A stretch of DNA of 64,000 nt from Endocalyx cinctus (lineage: Eukaryota > Ascomycota > Sordariomycetes > Amphisphaeriales > Apiosporaceae), in contig BCKC01000005.1 in assembly GCA_001600455.1 (NCBI GenBank), positions 3,100,001-3,164,000 of the forward strand. The letters run 5' to 3'. Under the pieces are notes generated by a model, which ran no database searches, was not told where the DNA came from, and was given only the letters and a program-made list of their open reading frames with translations. The translations under genes were made by a program, and so were the position numbers. Shown in pieces: positions 1-10,073 of this stretch. Within the stretch, counting starts at the first letter, position 1; each line of letters opens with the position of its first letter.

Positions 1-1011
1 GTGACGATGACCATCTTTCTGGCTTTAATAACCCCCGTCGCTTCCTTAGATGCGTCCGGTTGATAATCTGGGGTAGGTCGGTAGGCGACTCCCACGGCCG
101 TCTCGTTTTCGACTATAACGCGTTCCACCTGCGACTCAAGCAGTACGTGCAGGTTGGGGTGTTTCCCGTCCGTGAGGCGAGGGTGTAGGTAGATCGAGGC
201 GGTGTCTTGACGACGACCTTGAGGGTCTAGGTAACGCATCGTCCGCATGGCACCGTTTGCCTCTCCGAAACAGTTGATGTCCTCCACCTCAGGCCAGCCG
301 AGTTTCGCTAGACCGTTGATGAAGTCATCTTCGAGTCTATGGCTGCGAAACTCGGGTCGAGATACCTGGATCGGACCATCGTAACCGTGCATCTCCTTCG
401 GCCCAGGTCCATTGTAGGTTTCGAACTGGAGCACAGAGTAAAAATCGAGTTAGTAAACGTAATTCACGACATTCCGTGTTTGTGGATATATCACGAGTAT
501 TTCCGTGTGTGTAGGTAACATACTTTCTTCATGTAAGGCAAGATCTCATCGGACGACCATCCCGGCGTTTTCCAGGCCTCGTAGTCAGACCGTTGGGGTC
601 GACTGTAGAGAACGGAGTTGATGGACGTTCCTCCGCCGAGGATATGACCAGTTGGAACAGTGGCCTGCCTCCCAGCCAGATGCTCCGACTTGGGCCCCTG
701 GAAAAACTTGGTGTAAGGATTGCCAGGAACGATGTGGCTCAGCCAGAAGCCAATATGATCAATAACTGGTATGCCCTGGTTATTGCTTCCACTCTCGACG
801 ACCAGGACGGTCAATGAGGGGTCGGCATCCGAAAGGCGACTAGCGACAATGCAGCCAGTACCTCCGCCTTTTAGTGATAAATGCGTTACCGGTTAGTTGG
901 CTAGTTAAGTGATCCGCAACTAGCGGGAAGATGTGATGAAAAGTACTTACCACCGACGACGATGACATCGACCTCTTTGAGGCCATCAGGTAGTTTGGTA
1001 TGAATACCCAT
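1..1011 (-). CDS. GMC-family alcohol-oxidase-like flavoenzyme (N-terminal part, runs off window)
   Basis: FAD-dependent GMC oxidoreductase, closest in style to fungal alcohol/methanol oxidase-like proteins that oxidise an alcohol to an aldehyde with oxygen. Exons 1011-951, 867-524 and 425 to beyond the left edge; introns have GTAAGT and GTATGT donors. The N-terminus carries the Rossmann dinucleotide motif DVIVVGGGGTGC (about residues 15-26), then an acidic ribose-binding region LVVESGSNN and the GMC signature GHILGGGTSINSVLYSRP. The FETYNGPGP...HGYDGPIQVS stretch after intron 2 is typical of the AOX-like branch. The catalytic His and any peroxisomal targeting tail lie outside the window. It is co-oriented with the monooxygenase and CMD-like genes to its right. 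The substrate cannot be told from sequence; aryl-alcohol oxidase or a secondary-metabolite tailoring oxidase are alternatives. Confidence 0.9.
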
Positions 1012-2065
1012 AGTATGATAAAGTTGTTGTCTATTATGAAGATCCGATTGGAACGTCGATCTATCTTTTCTCTACAGTATTTATTCTTCAGGGGTAATGG
1101 CTCTCAGAGGGTGGGTTTTAAGGAGATGTTAGATTTGAAATAAGCTTGATCGGGGAGTTCAAGATAGGCAGGGGGGACAAAGTTAACCCCGCGAACAGGG
1201 TTATCGCTTGGGAGGAATATAAGATCTTACGAATTTGAGCGACTTCTGACGTCTACACTATTGATATTTCACGAGAATATTCGAAGGAATGGATAATGCA
1301 TGCAAAAATCACTTCAAGGGGGGTTAAGAGGATGGGTTCTACACTATGAGGGTAAACTCTTGGTAATTATTTCGTATTTTCGTATCCAAAGTTGAGTTGG
1401 AACATCTTGCATGTAGAAAATCCACCTCGGTAGCTAGGTACCTCTCTAAGCTCTACTACAAGTTGATATGCCCTGATAATAGAAATAAGCATAATGGCAT
1501 TGCACCTTTATTTGGACCCCACGCTACCATCGCAATATTCCTTTCCATGCAAGGAAGACGCAAAGCGCCAATTGTAAGCTGCACTGGGCCGAATAGTTTC
1601 ATTCGTTTCGTAGGACCGACAGGGACAGCCTGGACCGCCGTAAACCACAATTCAGGCATCCCCTCTTTGTATTCTTTTAACTGCCCATACGATGTTACAT
1701 TCTACGTATCTTGGGTGGGCAGACTATGCGCCCACATTGATGATTCGAATATCTACATAAGCTCGCTCTCGCTCAGAGTCCCCACATTGAACGCGGTACC
1801 GTACTATCCGGCTGCGCCGCTGTAGATCCTCCTTATTCCCTCCATCCTCGTCACCGTATTATACTCTAACCTAAACTTACGAAACATATTATATACTACA
1901 ATAGGATACATGTTTCTAATATAAAATATAATGATTAAAAAAAATATCATATTGATATTAGTTTTTTCTTTAATATATCATTAAAAACAAAGATATAAAT
2001 ATCAAACTTTTAGAAACACCTAGTCTAGTTAAGGAAAATAAAAGAATAATAACATTTGAAGCAAT
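1012..2065. other. Intergenic, AT-rich toward the right end
   Basis: Shared spacer: promoter side of the GMC gene and 3' side of the monooxygenase. Open frames of 142 codons (plus, 1397-1825) and 67 codons (minus) overlap here but show no family features. About 1860-2060 is strongly AT-rich with runs of A and T, directly downstream of the monooxygenase stop codon. Confidence 0.6.
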
Positions 2066-3492
2066 TCAGGAAGTAAACTCATCACCACGGATGTCTGACT
2101 TTTTGGAATTGGAAGTGTAGCTTGCCCACCAGGTGCGAAATCGATACCAGAGTTGATATGACCAGAAGCGTAGCCCATAACCCAGCGCCGTGACCAAGCT
2201 CTGCTGGTAGAACTTACCCCACCATATCCCCTGAGTCCAGTAAAGGTGCGAGTAAGCCAGCACCTTGTCCTCGAACTCGCTCGCCGAAGTCTTGCCCCGG
2301 ACGTAATCCTCCACGGCGAGCGCGTGGAAAGCCGACTTGGCGCTGCTGAGACCAGCGTGAGGCCTGATGAGGGTGAGGGCGTCGCCGACCAGCAGAACCC
2401 GGCCGTCCTCGAAGGCGGCACGGCCCGAGTGGAAGTCCCCGATCACTTGGATGAACGGCTCACGTATCTTGGTGATAATCTCTAGGAAAGCCGGCGGTAA
2501 GGGCTCAGACCTCGCATGCCGTAGCCGGCTCTCCCAGACTTCGGGCCGGACCCGCCCCGCAGGTACCGTGTTACGGTGGCGGTGGCCGTCGACACTGTCA
2601 CGCATTATCTCATCCAGCGCCTCGCTTGTCTCGTTCGTGTACCAGCAGAAGTTCAGCAACCGCTCCCCGGGCTCTAGAGATCCGTCAGGTCCCGGGATCG
2701 TGTATACAATAATGTGATGGCAGCGCATCATATGCGCGATGATGGAGCTCGTGAAATTGCGACACGTCTCCTCCGAGATCTCCCGCTCGGGCACCGTTCC
2801 CCTCCATGCGATGTACCCGACGTACTCGCGTTTCACGTCAGGCAAGTACCGGGCGCGCACCAGGGAATCGGGCCCGTCGGCGCCGACGATCAAGTCCGCC
2901 GGTCGCGTAGATACTTCCCGCGTAACGCAGTCCACGGTGCTGACGTCGAACCGCGAGCCCGGCTGCTTCGACGGCGAAAATTCCAGGACCCTCGTCCGGG
3001 ACAAGAAGACGGCGGCGCCGTCAGTTTCCGCGGACGAGGGAGGCTCCGGATAGTAGCTGCTGCGGAAGGCGTCGAAGTTGGCTCGCAGGCGGTAGTACAG
3101 GGCATCCCAGCTGGTGATGTCGCGACGGCCAACGGCGAGGATCCGCAGGCTGTCGTCCTTCCCCAGCGCCTTCAGGTCCCCGGCCGTGTTGGCGAAGGGG
3201 CTGTCGAGCCGGTCGTGCAGGCGTAGGAAGTCGACCGCGCTCGGGCCTAGCCCAATCCCGGCCATGTGGCTCTGGCGCTCGTCGCCGTCCTGCTCTAGGA
3301 TCGTTACCTGGCATCCCGCGTGCTTAAGCGCGATGCCGCACATGAGTCCCGCGATGGAACCGCCGATCTGGTGCGCGGGAAGGAATAGGTTAGTCAAGTT
3401 TTCCTTGTTTGTGCTTGCTCCTCTTGGTTAGATGTTTCACTTACCACGACGACATGCATCGGGTCTCGCTGCGATCTCCTCTCTGAGGCCAT
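2066..3492 (-). CDS. FAD-dependent monooxygenase (PHBH-fold aromatic hydroxylase type)
   Basis: Flavoprotein hydroxylase of the class A (p-hydroxybenzoate hydroxylase) fold, 449 residues, using NAD(P)H and oxygen to hydroxylate an aromatic or similar substrate. Exons 3492-3445 (16 codons, phase 0) and 3367-2066. Joining them restores the FAD motif: MHVVV followed by IGGSIAGLMCGIALKHAG and the acidic E of VTILEQ. The DG motif is in LIVGADGPDSLVRARYLP and the FAD-ribityl GD motif in GRVLLVGDALTLIRPHAG. The central AWRGTVPE and WYTNE stretches resemble 2,6-dihydroxypyridine 3-monooxygenase-like proteins. The C-terminus (YWTQGIWWGKFYQQSL...) is aromatic-rich. Third-position GC is high compared with the AT-rich flanks. 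Substrate unknown; it probably works with the GMC and CMD neighbours. Confidence 0.92.
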
Positions 3493-3920
3493 CTCCAGAT
3501 ATTCTTTTCTATCATCTAGGTGTTTCAGTATCTGAAGGATGCACCATGTGATAATTAATAGACAAGTGCCGTAAACCAGACTTGATGGAGAATGTCAGAG
3601 TAGCATTTATCCCCACATATACCTGCACAACAGCCTGAGCGGTGAAATTGGGGGGTGAAATGCACTACATACATGGGTGGGGGACGCACATTTCTATTGA
3701 ACCCTCCAAATCATACGTAAGTTAAGGAACCCCGTTATGTACCACCCCTGAAATCAGGCACACTACTATTGAGCTTTGATGACGCGACCTTCCACTTTTG
3801 TGAAGAATCTGCATATTGTATTGGATACTTGTTTTAGTTCCAAGGACTCCTCCGTATTCTACACCGAGCTATATTTCCATGCAACCGCGAGATTTCCCTC
3901 ATCAAGTTACGTTAAATTTG
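3493..3920. other. Spacer between monooxygenase and CMD-like gene
   Basis: About 430 nt, holding the promoter of the monooxygenase and the 3' region of the CMD-like gene. No further coding signal seen. Confidence 0.6.
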
Positions 3921-4628
3921 TTATTCCTGATACTCCTTCACTGGATTCTTAATATACGGCTCGGTAGTGAACGCTCGGTTGTCGCCGTTTAGATGCGTTA
4001 GAAGTGTTATCCATTTATACCCACCAATGATATTCGCCACGGTCGCGATAGACGCTCTGTCCATCTTGGACGAGAACTCACGCCACGTCGCATCGTCCAT
4101 AGGCCCTTCTAGTGAAGTAAGCACCCTGCCTAACCGGTAAATTGTCTCCTCCTCTTCGGTCAGATTTTGCGGCACTTTCCCAGTCAACGCGTCTTCGCAT
4201 TGCTGTTCTCCTAGACCGAGCTTGGGCCCGATCTGCCGGTGACTGTAAATCATGTAAGGGTCCTTTACGACTGAGACTAGAGCCATGATGGCGAGCTCGC
4301 GCGCTCGCGGCTGCAGATGAGTAGAGCTGAACGCTGTTTTGGCAACGCCAAAAAAGTCGCGAGCTACGTCCAGTGTGTAGCTGTAGGAATGTAGCTAAAG
4401 TCATCATGCGAGCGAATAATATAGAAGAGAAGTAACATAAAAAATGTACAAGTGAAACAAAAGAGACCAAATTCTTTACCTCATAGGCCCCAACCACGCT
4501 ACCATAGCCTGATCATCTTCTTCCATCGTCGGAAAGGGGGGGTTTCCGTAGATCCCGGCCAATAAGTCTTTCATAGATTCTCTCGCAGTATCATCAGGCG
4601 CACTATCCAGTGGAAATCGATGTTCCAT
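3921..4628 (-). CDS. Carboxymuconolactone-decarboxylase (CMD/AhpD)-like protein
   Basis: Small all-helical CMD-family protein, 202 residues. Exons 4628-4480 and 4380-3921; the 99-nt intron (GTAAAG...CTACAG) interrupts a codon in phase 2, giving GPMSYTLDVARDFF across the junction. Residues about 73-110 carry the family core helix RARELAIMALVSVVKDPY followed by YSHRQIGPKLGLGEQQCEDAL, matching the CMD pattern in which a helix with Arg/Glu precedes an H..A..G(L) turn. The AhpD CxxC pair is absent; a single Cys lies in GEQQCEDAL. Family members act as decarboxylases in beta-ketoadipate-type ring catabolism, as peroxidase-like enzymes, or as tailoring enzymes in fungal metabolite clusters. Being next to an aromatic-hydroxylase-like gene favours ring modification or catabolism (inference). 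Confidence 0.82.
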
Positions 4629-6052
4629 TTTGACACAAGACCCTAGTTTCAGAACGTATGAGTGAGGAGCGAAAGGAGAGGGTGGAAAGGTATGTGGCTA
4701 TGAAGAAGTGGTTTAGAGAGTTGGTCGTGAATATACTGTCTACTATAGTCGTAACTTCGAGTTAACGAGCAGGGTGATAAGAACAAGAGTTTTACATTAC
4801 AATATACCGAACTTCCTGGTACTTAGACGTTAATGTTACGCACTTGGCATATCCGAGACCTAGCCGATTAGTAATGTGTAATGCCGGTGCAGAAAAGCTC
4901 GTAATGTGCTATGCTGCGCAGTACTTTCTCAAGCATACTCCAAGATTGGGGGGCAGTTTTCTAGCGGTAGTAGCATCAGTCAATCTGTAGAAGATACCAG
5001 GAATGTTCCTTTCCTACTACACTAGATGTGGCGACATGCAGTATTACACTGAATTGGTTGATTGGCCATCAGTACTACCCCCCGGTATCTGTAGCCAAAT
5101 TAACGATCACCAAACTCCATAATCAATTGTATCTGTAACAATACTGGGTTAATTGTGAACCCCTGGTCTATTCATTAACTATACACAGTACATACCTTAA
5201 CGATCCTCCTAAATATACTTACAGTTTGATATTCCTACGGAGTATTCTCCATCAACTTACTATATATACTTCGACAAACAGCATGGATAGGACTCCTACT
5301 ACCAGGATTTACGGGCTGCATAGCCAGTAATTACGCATCCGTTGATCATTACGTATATATTATGCATATATACTACTATGTATATATATATGTACTATGT
5401 ATATACGCTGTATGTAATCTATACCCACAATAGATAGAGATACTACTCAACGGAATTGCTCGTCAGCATCCAAGAGGGATATAAAATGAAAATTCTGAAT
5501 ACTACGAGCAAAGCCCAAGTCTAAAAGAGTGGCGGGATCGGTTCAGTAGTAGATGGATGCATATACTTGTAAGTATGCATGGTACGTGGAGAAACCCACT
5601 CGCACAAAGTCGCATCTGCAATCAGCAATTTCAGCTACAATACCACATAACATTGGCATTCTTGGGTACTTTATAAATTGTAACCCTCCAACGTAGAAAG
5701 GATGAGCGGAATTCTCACCGCTATGATTATACAACAAATAGCGGGCTAGGTCTCTTGATTACCGCATGGGTTACTCTTTTCACTCATCTCACCACAGCTC
5801 TACCACTCCCACTTCTTCATAGGTTGAAAATATTTGTGTCCTTGTCCCTTTTCTTCGGGCTTATTGCCTACACTAGTGTAGATTACTTTGAATTACTTTT
5901 CCCTTCTCCATCTTCCGGTCCTTTATACACTTTTCACTCATTTGATCATATTATATTACGCTCCAAATTTTGTGTTTGCCTACACTACTGACTACTCAAT
6001 CGGCGTACCTTAACTTCTTGGCGCGGGCCCGCCCCCGTCCCGTACTTACGCT
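4629..6052. other. Intergenic region, AT-rich, no gene seen
   Basis: 1.4 kb between the divergent CMD-like and PTH11-like genes. Contains an AT/TATA microsatellite-like stretch around 5340-5420 and short repeats of TACTCC/GGAGTA type (around 5235). Only short unsupported frames. It must hold both promoters. Confidence 0.6.
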
Positions 6053-7479
6053 ATGGATTTGTACGAGAATAGAGGGCCCGGACTACGGGCCTTCGTTATT
6101 CTCATCATCACCTTAACGGTATTATTCATCTCGCTGCGATTTGTCTCTCGTGGCCTCAATACCGCAGCGGCGAGAGAGCGAGTTCAACTATTCTGGTGGG
6201 ATGACTGGGCTGCTTTGGTCGCAGCTGTAAGTCTCAGACCTCTCAACAATTCTTTCCTACCCCTTCGACTTCGCGCGTCGCATAACTCAGTTCTCGACTA
6301 ACACTTTGCGCGAAGGTCCTTCTGCTGTCGCAGTTGATAATAACGATTGTCCTGGTGGATAAGGCCGGGTTTGGACGACACATAGGAATTCTGTCACCGG
6401 ACCAAATCCTTCTATACTCCACGTTGTTATACGTCGGGGACTTCATCTTCGACACCAGCCTGTTCCTCACGCGACTCTCCGGACTGCTCTTCCTCTCGCG
6501 CGTGTTTCCTCTTCGCGTCAATTCTAAAGCCTGGAACTATACGCTTTATGCGTGCCATACGCTCAACGCCCTATGGCTTATCGGCGCCATCTTCGGTACG
6601 GTATTTCTATGCGACCCCGTGCAGAAGGCGTGGAACCCCTTTCTGGATGGAACATGCGGGACGACGCTCGACCTATTTCTCGGAAGTGCGATACCGAGTG
6701 TCGTTATCGATCTAATCATCCTCCTCCTCCCCTTGCCTAAGATTTGGGGTTTACGAATCGGATTTGCGAAGAAATTTGGTTTGGCCGTTGTCTTTGTCTT
6801 GGGATACTCGTAAGCTTCCTCGAATGCTAGGTCTACTTCAGGAAGACACTCTTGAAACTAATCTTCGAGATCCTAGGGTCATTATCATTTCCATTGGCCG
6901 ACTCGTAACAGTCGTGATCATCGGCTCACGTCTGGATCAGGACCCTACATGTAAGAGGACCCCGTATACCTAAGTAGAGGAAAACAGATACAAGAATTAC
7001 GACTGACAAAGTATATAGGGGAGGCTATTCCGCTTTTCTTCTGGGTGTCGGCCGAGCCTGCCGTCAGTATTATCTGCGCCTGCCTTCCCGCCATGTTGCC
7101 ATTGGGCCGGTACATCGCGCACAACTACCTGTTTCCCTGGCTCGCGAAGGTGGGTATCACCTGGCCGATGCGTTCGATCAACTCCAAATACGCGACGCGC
7201 GGGACGATCAAGAGCAGGAGCGGGAACTTCTCCTCTAACCGCGACCCCTACGGCACCTCAGTCTCGAAGAACGACCCGATGCCGATACCGCGGGACTCCG
7301 AGACGCCGGAGCTGGAAGGTCGGCACTCGGCCGACAGCAGGCGCGAGATTCTCAACTTCGATAATTACCATGCTCAGGCTCGCCGAGGACCTACGGCTTC
7401 CTCGCCGTTCCAGGATATTCCACTTCGATCGATCAGGGTGGATAATGATATAACCGTCACCCGCAGTCATGAAATGTAG
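6053..7479 (+). CDS. PTH11-like seven-helix membrane protein (fungal rhodopsin-type domain)
   Basis: Predicted plasma-membrane protein of 400 residues from exons 6053-6226, 6316-6809, 6877-6950 and 7019-7479, all with GT-AG introns (66-89 nt) and consistent phases (0, 2, 1). The start codon precedes the first helix (LRAFVILIITLTVLFISLRF). The conserved DDW motif after helix 1 (FWWDDWAALVAAV) and the GFGRHI loop place it in the fungal rhodopsin-like/PTH11 group. Later helices include LWLIGAIFGTVFLCDPVQKAW, SVVIDLIILLLPLPKIWGL and SIICACLPAMLPLGRYI. The tail of about 120 residues is hydrophilic and Ser/Arg-rich. There is no CFEM cysteine domain at the N-terminus. PTH11-type proteins sense surface or host cues in some pathogens, but most paralogues have no known ligand. 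It stands beside the accessory metabolic genes. Confidence 0.87.
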
Positions 7480-8423
7480 GGGGCATTACTTAATAACTAG
7501 TAAAAAAAGAACGATGGTCGATGTTTTCAATGTATTCTTACACTGTATATAAGAAAATATACTTATGCATTACAAGTACGTACTTGAATTGCAAAACAAT
7601 CTCTAAATCAGGGCCGTTGGATTGAGGCTCGTAGCCTTGAAGTTGGTTTGCAACCTTGGGGGCCGAGGAAATTATTTCGCCAATCATTAACCGGACCAAC
7701 CAGTTGGAAAATCTGCATGAAACACACACCTGGAATTGAAGTAACACGACATTATTGTGATATGGTCGTACATCACCTTACGATTCCGCAAGATGGATTG
7801 ACAGTGTTAGTAACAGTGTAGTAACGCACCGTTGCTAGCTATTACCTAGGTAGTTAAGCTTTAAGGAGAAGATAAAAACGTTAGGGGTCATACTAATTAT
7901 TAGATCGATAATGTATCATCGTATATAGTGAATTATAGTAACATATAGTAAAATATAGTAGAATCTTAGCTTCATCTAATATCCATAACCATTTATGTAT
8001 CCATGGAGTATACGCGTAGTATGGGAACTGGGAAGGGAAACAGGGGTATATTCAGATCACGTGGTCTGTCATGCTATAGGTCGGCCATCCGGATAAATAT
8101 TTCTAATCTCCGAGCTATTTTGAGTCAGAAATCTTTTCATCCGAGTCAATCCGAAAATCTGATAACTGATAACGGATTAAATTTTAATCCGTCTCCATAT
8201 AGCGTAATTCCAATTGTTGAGTATTGCTTATTTCAGATGTTCAGGGTCCCTGCCATCTACTACATCTGAAGTAATTCATTTTATTTGTCTTTGAACTTCC
8301 ATCATTCCGTTTACCATATTTTCCCATTCCTTACTTATTTTATTTACTTCTTTGTCACCTGTCTTTCTTGTTAATACAATCATTTAAACCATATATAATC
8401 ATATCATACCCGCTTCAGCCATT
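7480..8423. other. Intergenic region
   Basis: Between the PTH11-like gene and the LETM1 gene. AT-rich, with short variants of the ACCTAGGTAG motif (about 7846) and repeated ATATAGTA steps at about 7924-7965. An 88-codon frame at 8003-8269 looks non-coding. The last 150 nt (pyrimidine-rich, ending in CATT before the ATG) is the likely promoter/leader of the LETM1 gene. Confidence 0.55.
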
Positions 8424-10073
8424 ATGAGCGCATCGTCTAGAGCAGCTCAGAGGGCCGTGCTGCCATTCTCTGCCTCGGGCGCCACTAGCACAACCGCTCG
8501 CCCTGGTCTCAGAATCCCCTCTGCTTATCTCGGCCGAAGACAACCAGCGAACACGTCAGCGCGCTTGTTTTTAATTCCGATTCGAAGTATATCAACCGAA
8601 CGGCATACATCAGGTCCGCCAGGGGGTCCCCCTCCTGGCTTCAATGCTGAGCAGGCTAAGAAACCGCTCCCAAAAGGAGAATCATCCGCCCCCACCACTA
8701 GCAAGCAGACATCGAAGACACAAACATCCGAGCAGGCTTCGGCATCGGCGCCTTCCAAAGTCAGCGTCGAAGATGCCACGGCAGAGCCAAAGACCTTGAC
8801 CGAACTGGCCGCCAAGAAGGACGCCGACATCGAGGCTAAAGAAGAGAAGCAAGGGAAGAAACTCACACTCGGTCAACGGATAAAACATGAGATTCAACAC
8901 TACTGGGATGGCACTAAGTTGCTAGCAACTGAGGTAAAGATTAGCAGCCGCCTGGCCACAAAGATGGCCGCAGGATACGAACTCACCAGACGAGAGAACC
9001 GACAACTTCGACGAACAGTCCAAGATCTCGGCCGTCTAGTCCCGTTTTCCGTCTTTGTCATTGTCCCGTTCGCCGAAGCTCTATTACCCATCGCTCTCCG
9101 ACTATTCCCGAATATGTTACCGAGCACATACGAAGGCCAGTCGAGCAAAGAAAAGAAGGCCGCCACCCTCCGAGCTACCCGGAAGGAGGTCAGCTCTTTC
9201 CTACGCGAGACCTTGAAGGAGACAGGATTGCCCCTATCGGCCGCGACGACTCAAAAGGAGGAGTTTGCCACATTCTTCCGAAAGCTACGTGCTACCGGAG
9301 AACAGCCAAGCACAGAAGACGTTATCAAGGTCTGCCGGACCTTTAGGGATGACCTGACCCTCGACAACCTCTCGCGTCCGCAGTTGGTGTCTATGTGTCG
9401 GTACCTGAACCTCAACACGTTCGGAACGGACACTATGCTTCGATACCAGGTTCGCCACAGAATGAGACAGATTAAGCGTGACGACAAGGCCATCAGTTTC
9501 GAAGGAGTTGACAGCCTTAACGTTAGCGAACTCCAGACGGCATGTGCCAGCAGAGGTATCAAAACACACGGCGTGTCACCCGGCAAGCTCCGGGAAGAGC
9601 TTCAGTCCTGGTTAGACCTGAGACTGACGCACGGCGTCCCGTCTACGCTGCTCGTGCTCAGCAACGCGTACATGTACGGACAGAAGGCGGACTCGGACGG
9701 CTTCCACAGCCAGATCGAGGCCCTGACCGGCGTCCTCTCCTCGATCCCCGAGGAGCTCTACCACGAGATCGAGCTCGAAGTGCACAACGCCGAGGGCGCC
9801 GCTACGAACAAGCAGCGTCTCGACGTGCTCAAGGAGCAGCAGGAGCTCATCGAGGAGGAGAACGAGCAGAACCAGGAGAACCAGGAGACCGGTCTCGCCA
9901 CGCCTCAGGACAACGAGGATATCGATGAGAAGGAAGCCGCCGCCGAGTCCGAAAGCAAATCCGCCGCCGAGTCACCGGCTGCCGAGGCTGCCGAGGCTGC
10001 CGAAGCCGCAGCTGACTCGACCGCCTCCAAGAAGGCGGCCGAGACCAGCGAGGTGAAGAAGACTGAAAAGTAA
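8424..10073 (+). CDS. mdm38: LETM1/Mdm38 family inner mitochondrial membrane protein
   Basis: Intronless, 549 residues. LETM1/Mdm38 proteins sit in the inner mitochondrial membrane, support K+/H+ exchange and volume control, and bind mitochondrial ribosomes to help membrane insertion of translated proteins. The first ~60 residues are rich in Ala, Ser and Arg with few acids, as in a mitochondrial presequence. The LETM1 core starts near residue 145 (LGQRIKHEIQHYWDGTKLLA), followed by the single membrane segment PFSVFVIVPFAEALLPIALR (about 206-226) and the invariant-looking LFPNMLPSTYE. The soluble ribosome-binding part (LSRPQLVSMCRYLNLNTFGT, LREELQSWLDLRL) follows. The C-terminal 80 residues are a Glu/Gln coiled coil and a low-complexity Ala/Glu/Ser tail. 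Length and order match fungal Mdm38. Confidence 0.97.
   Translation: MSASSRAAQRAVLPFSASGATSTTARPGLRIPSAYLGRRQPANTSARLFLIPIRSISTERHTSGPPGGPPPGFNAEQAKKPLPKGESSAPTTSKQTSKTQTSEQASASAPSKVSVEDATAEPKTLTELAAKKDADIEAKEEKQGKKLTLGQRIKHEIQHYWDGTKLLATEVKISSRLATKMAAGYELTRRENRQLRRTVQDLGRLVPFSVFVIVPFAEALLPIALRLFPNMLPSTYEGQSSKEKKAATLRATRKEVSSFLRETLKETGLPLSAATTQKEEFATFFRKLRATGEQPSTEDVIKVCRTFRDDLTLDNLSRPQLVSMCRYLNLNTFGTDTMLRYQVRHRMRQIKRDDKAISFEGVDSLNVSELQTACASRGIKTHGVSPGKLREELQSWLDLRLTHGVPSTLLVLSNAYMYGQKADSDGFHSQIEALTGVLSSIPEELYHEIELEVHNAEGAATNKQRLDVLKEQQELIEEENEQNQENQETGLATPQDNEDIDEKEAAAESESKSAAESPAAEAAEAAEAAADSTASKKAAETSEVKKTEK

Noticed and set aside
1397..1825. 142-codon open frame on the plus strand
   Set aside because: No ATG context or domain, an overlapping frame on the other strand, amino-acid order unlike any family I know, and no neighbouring splice structure.
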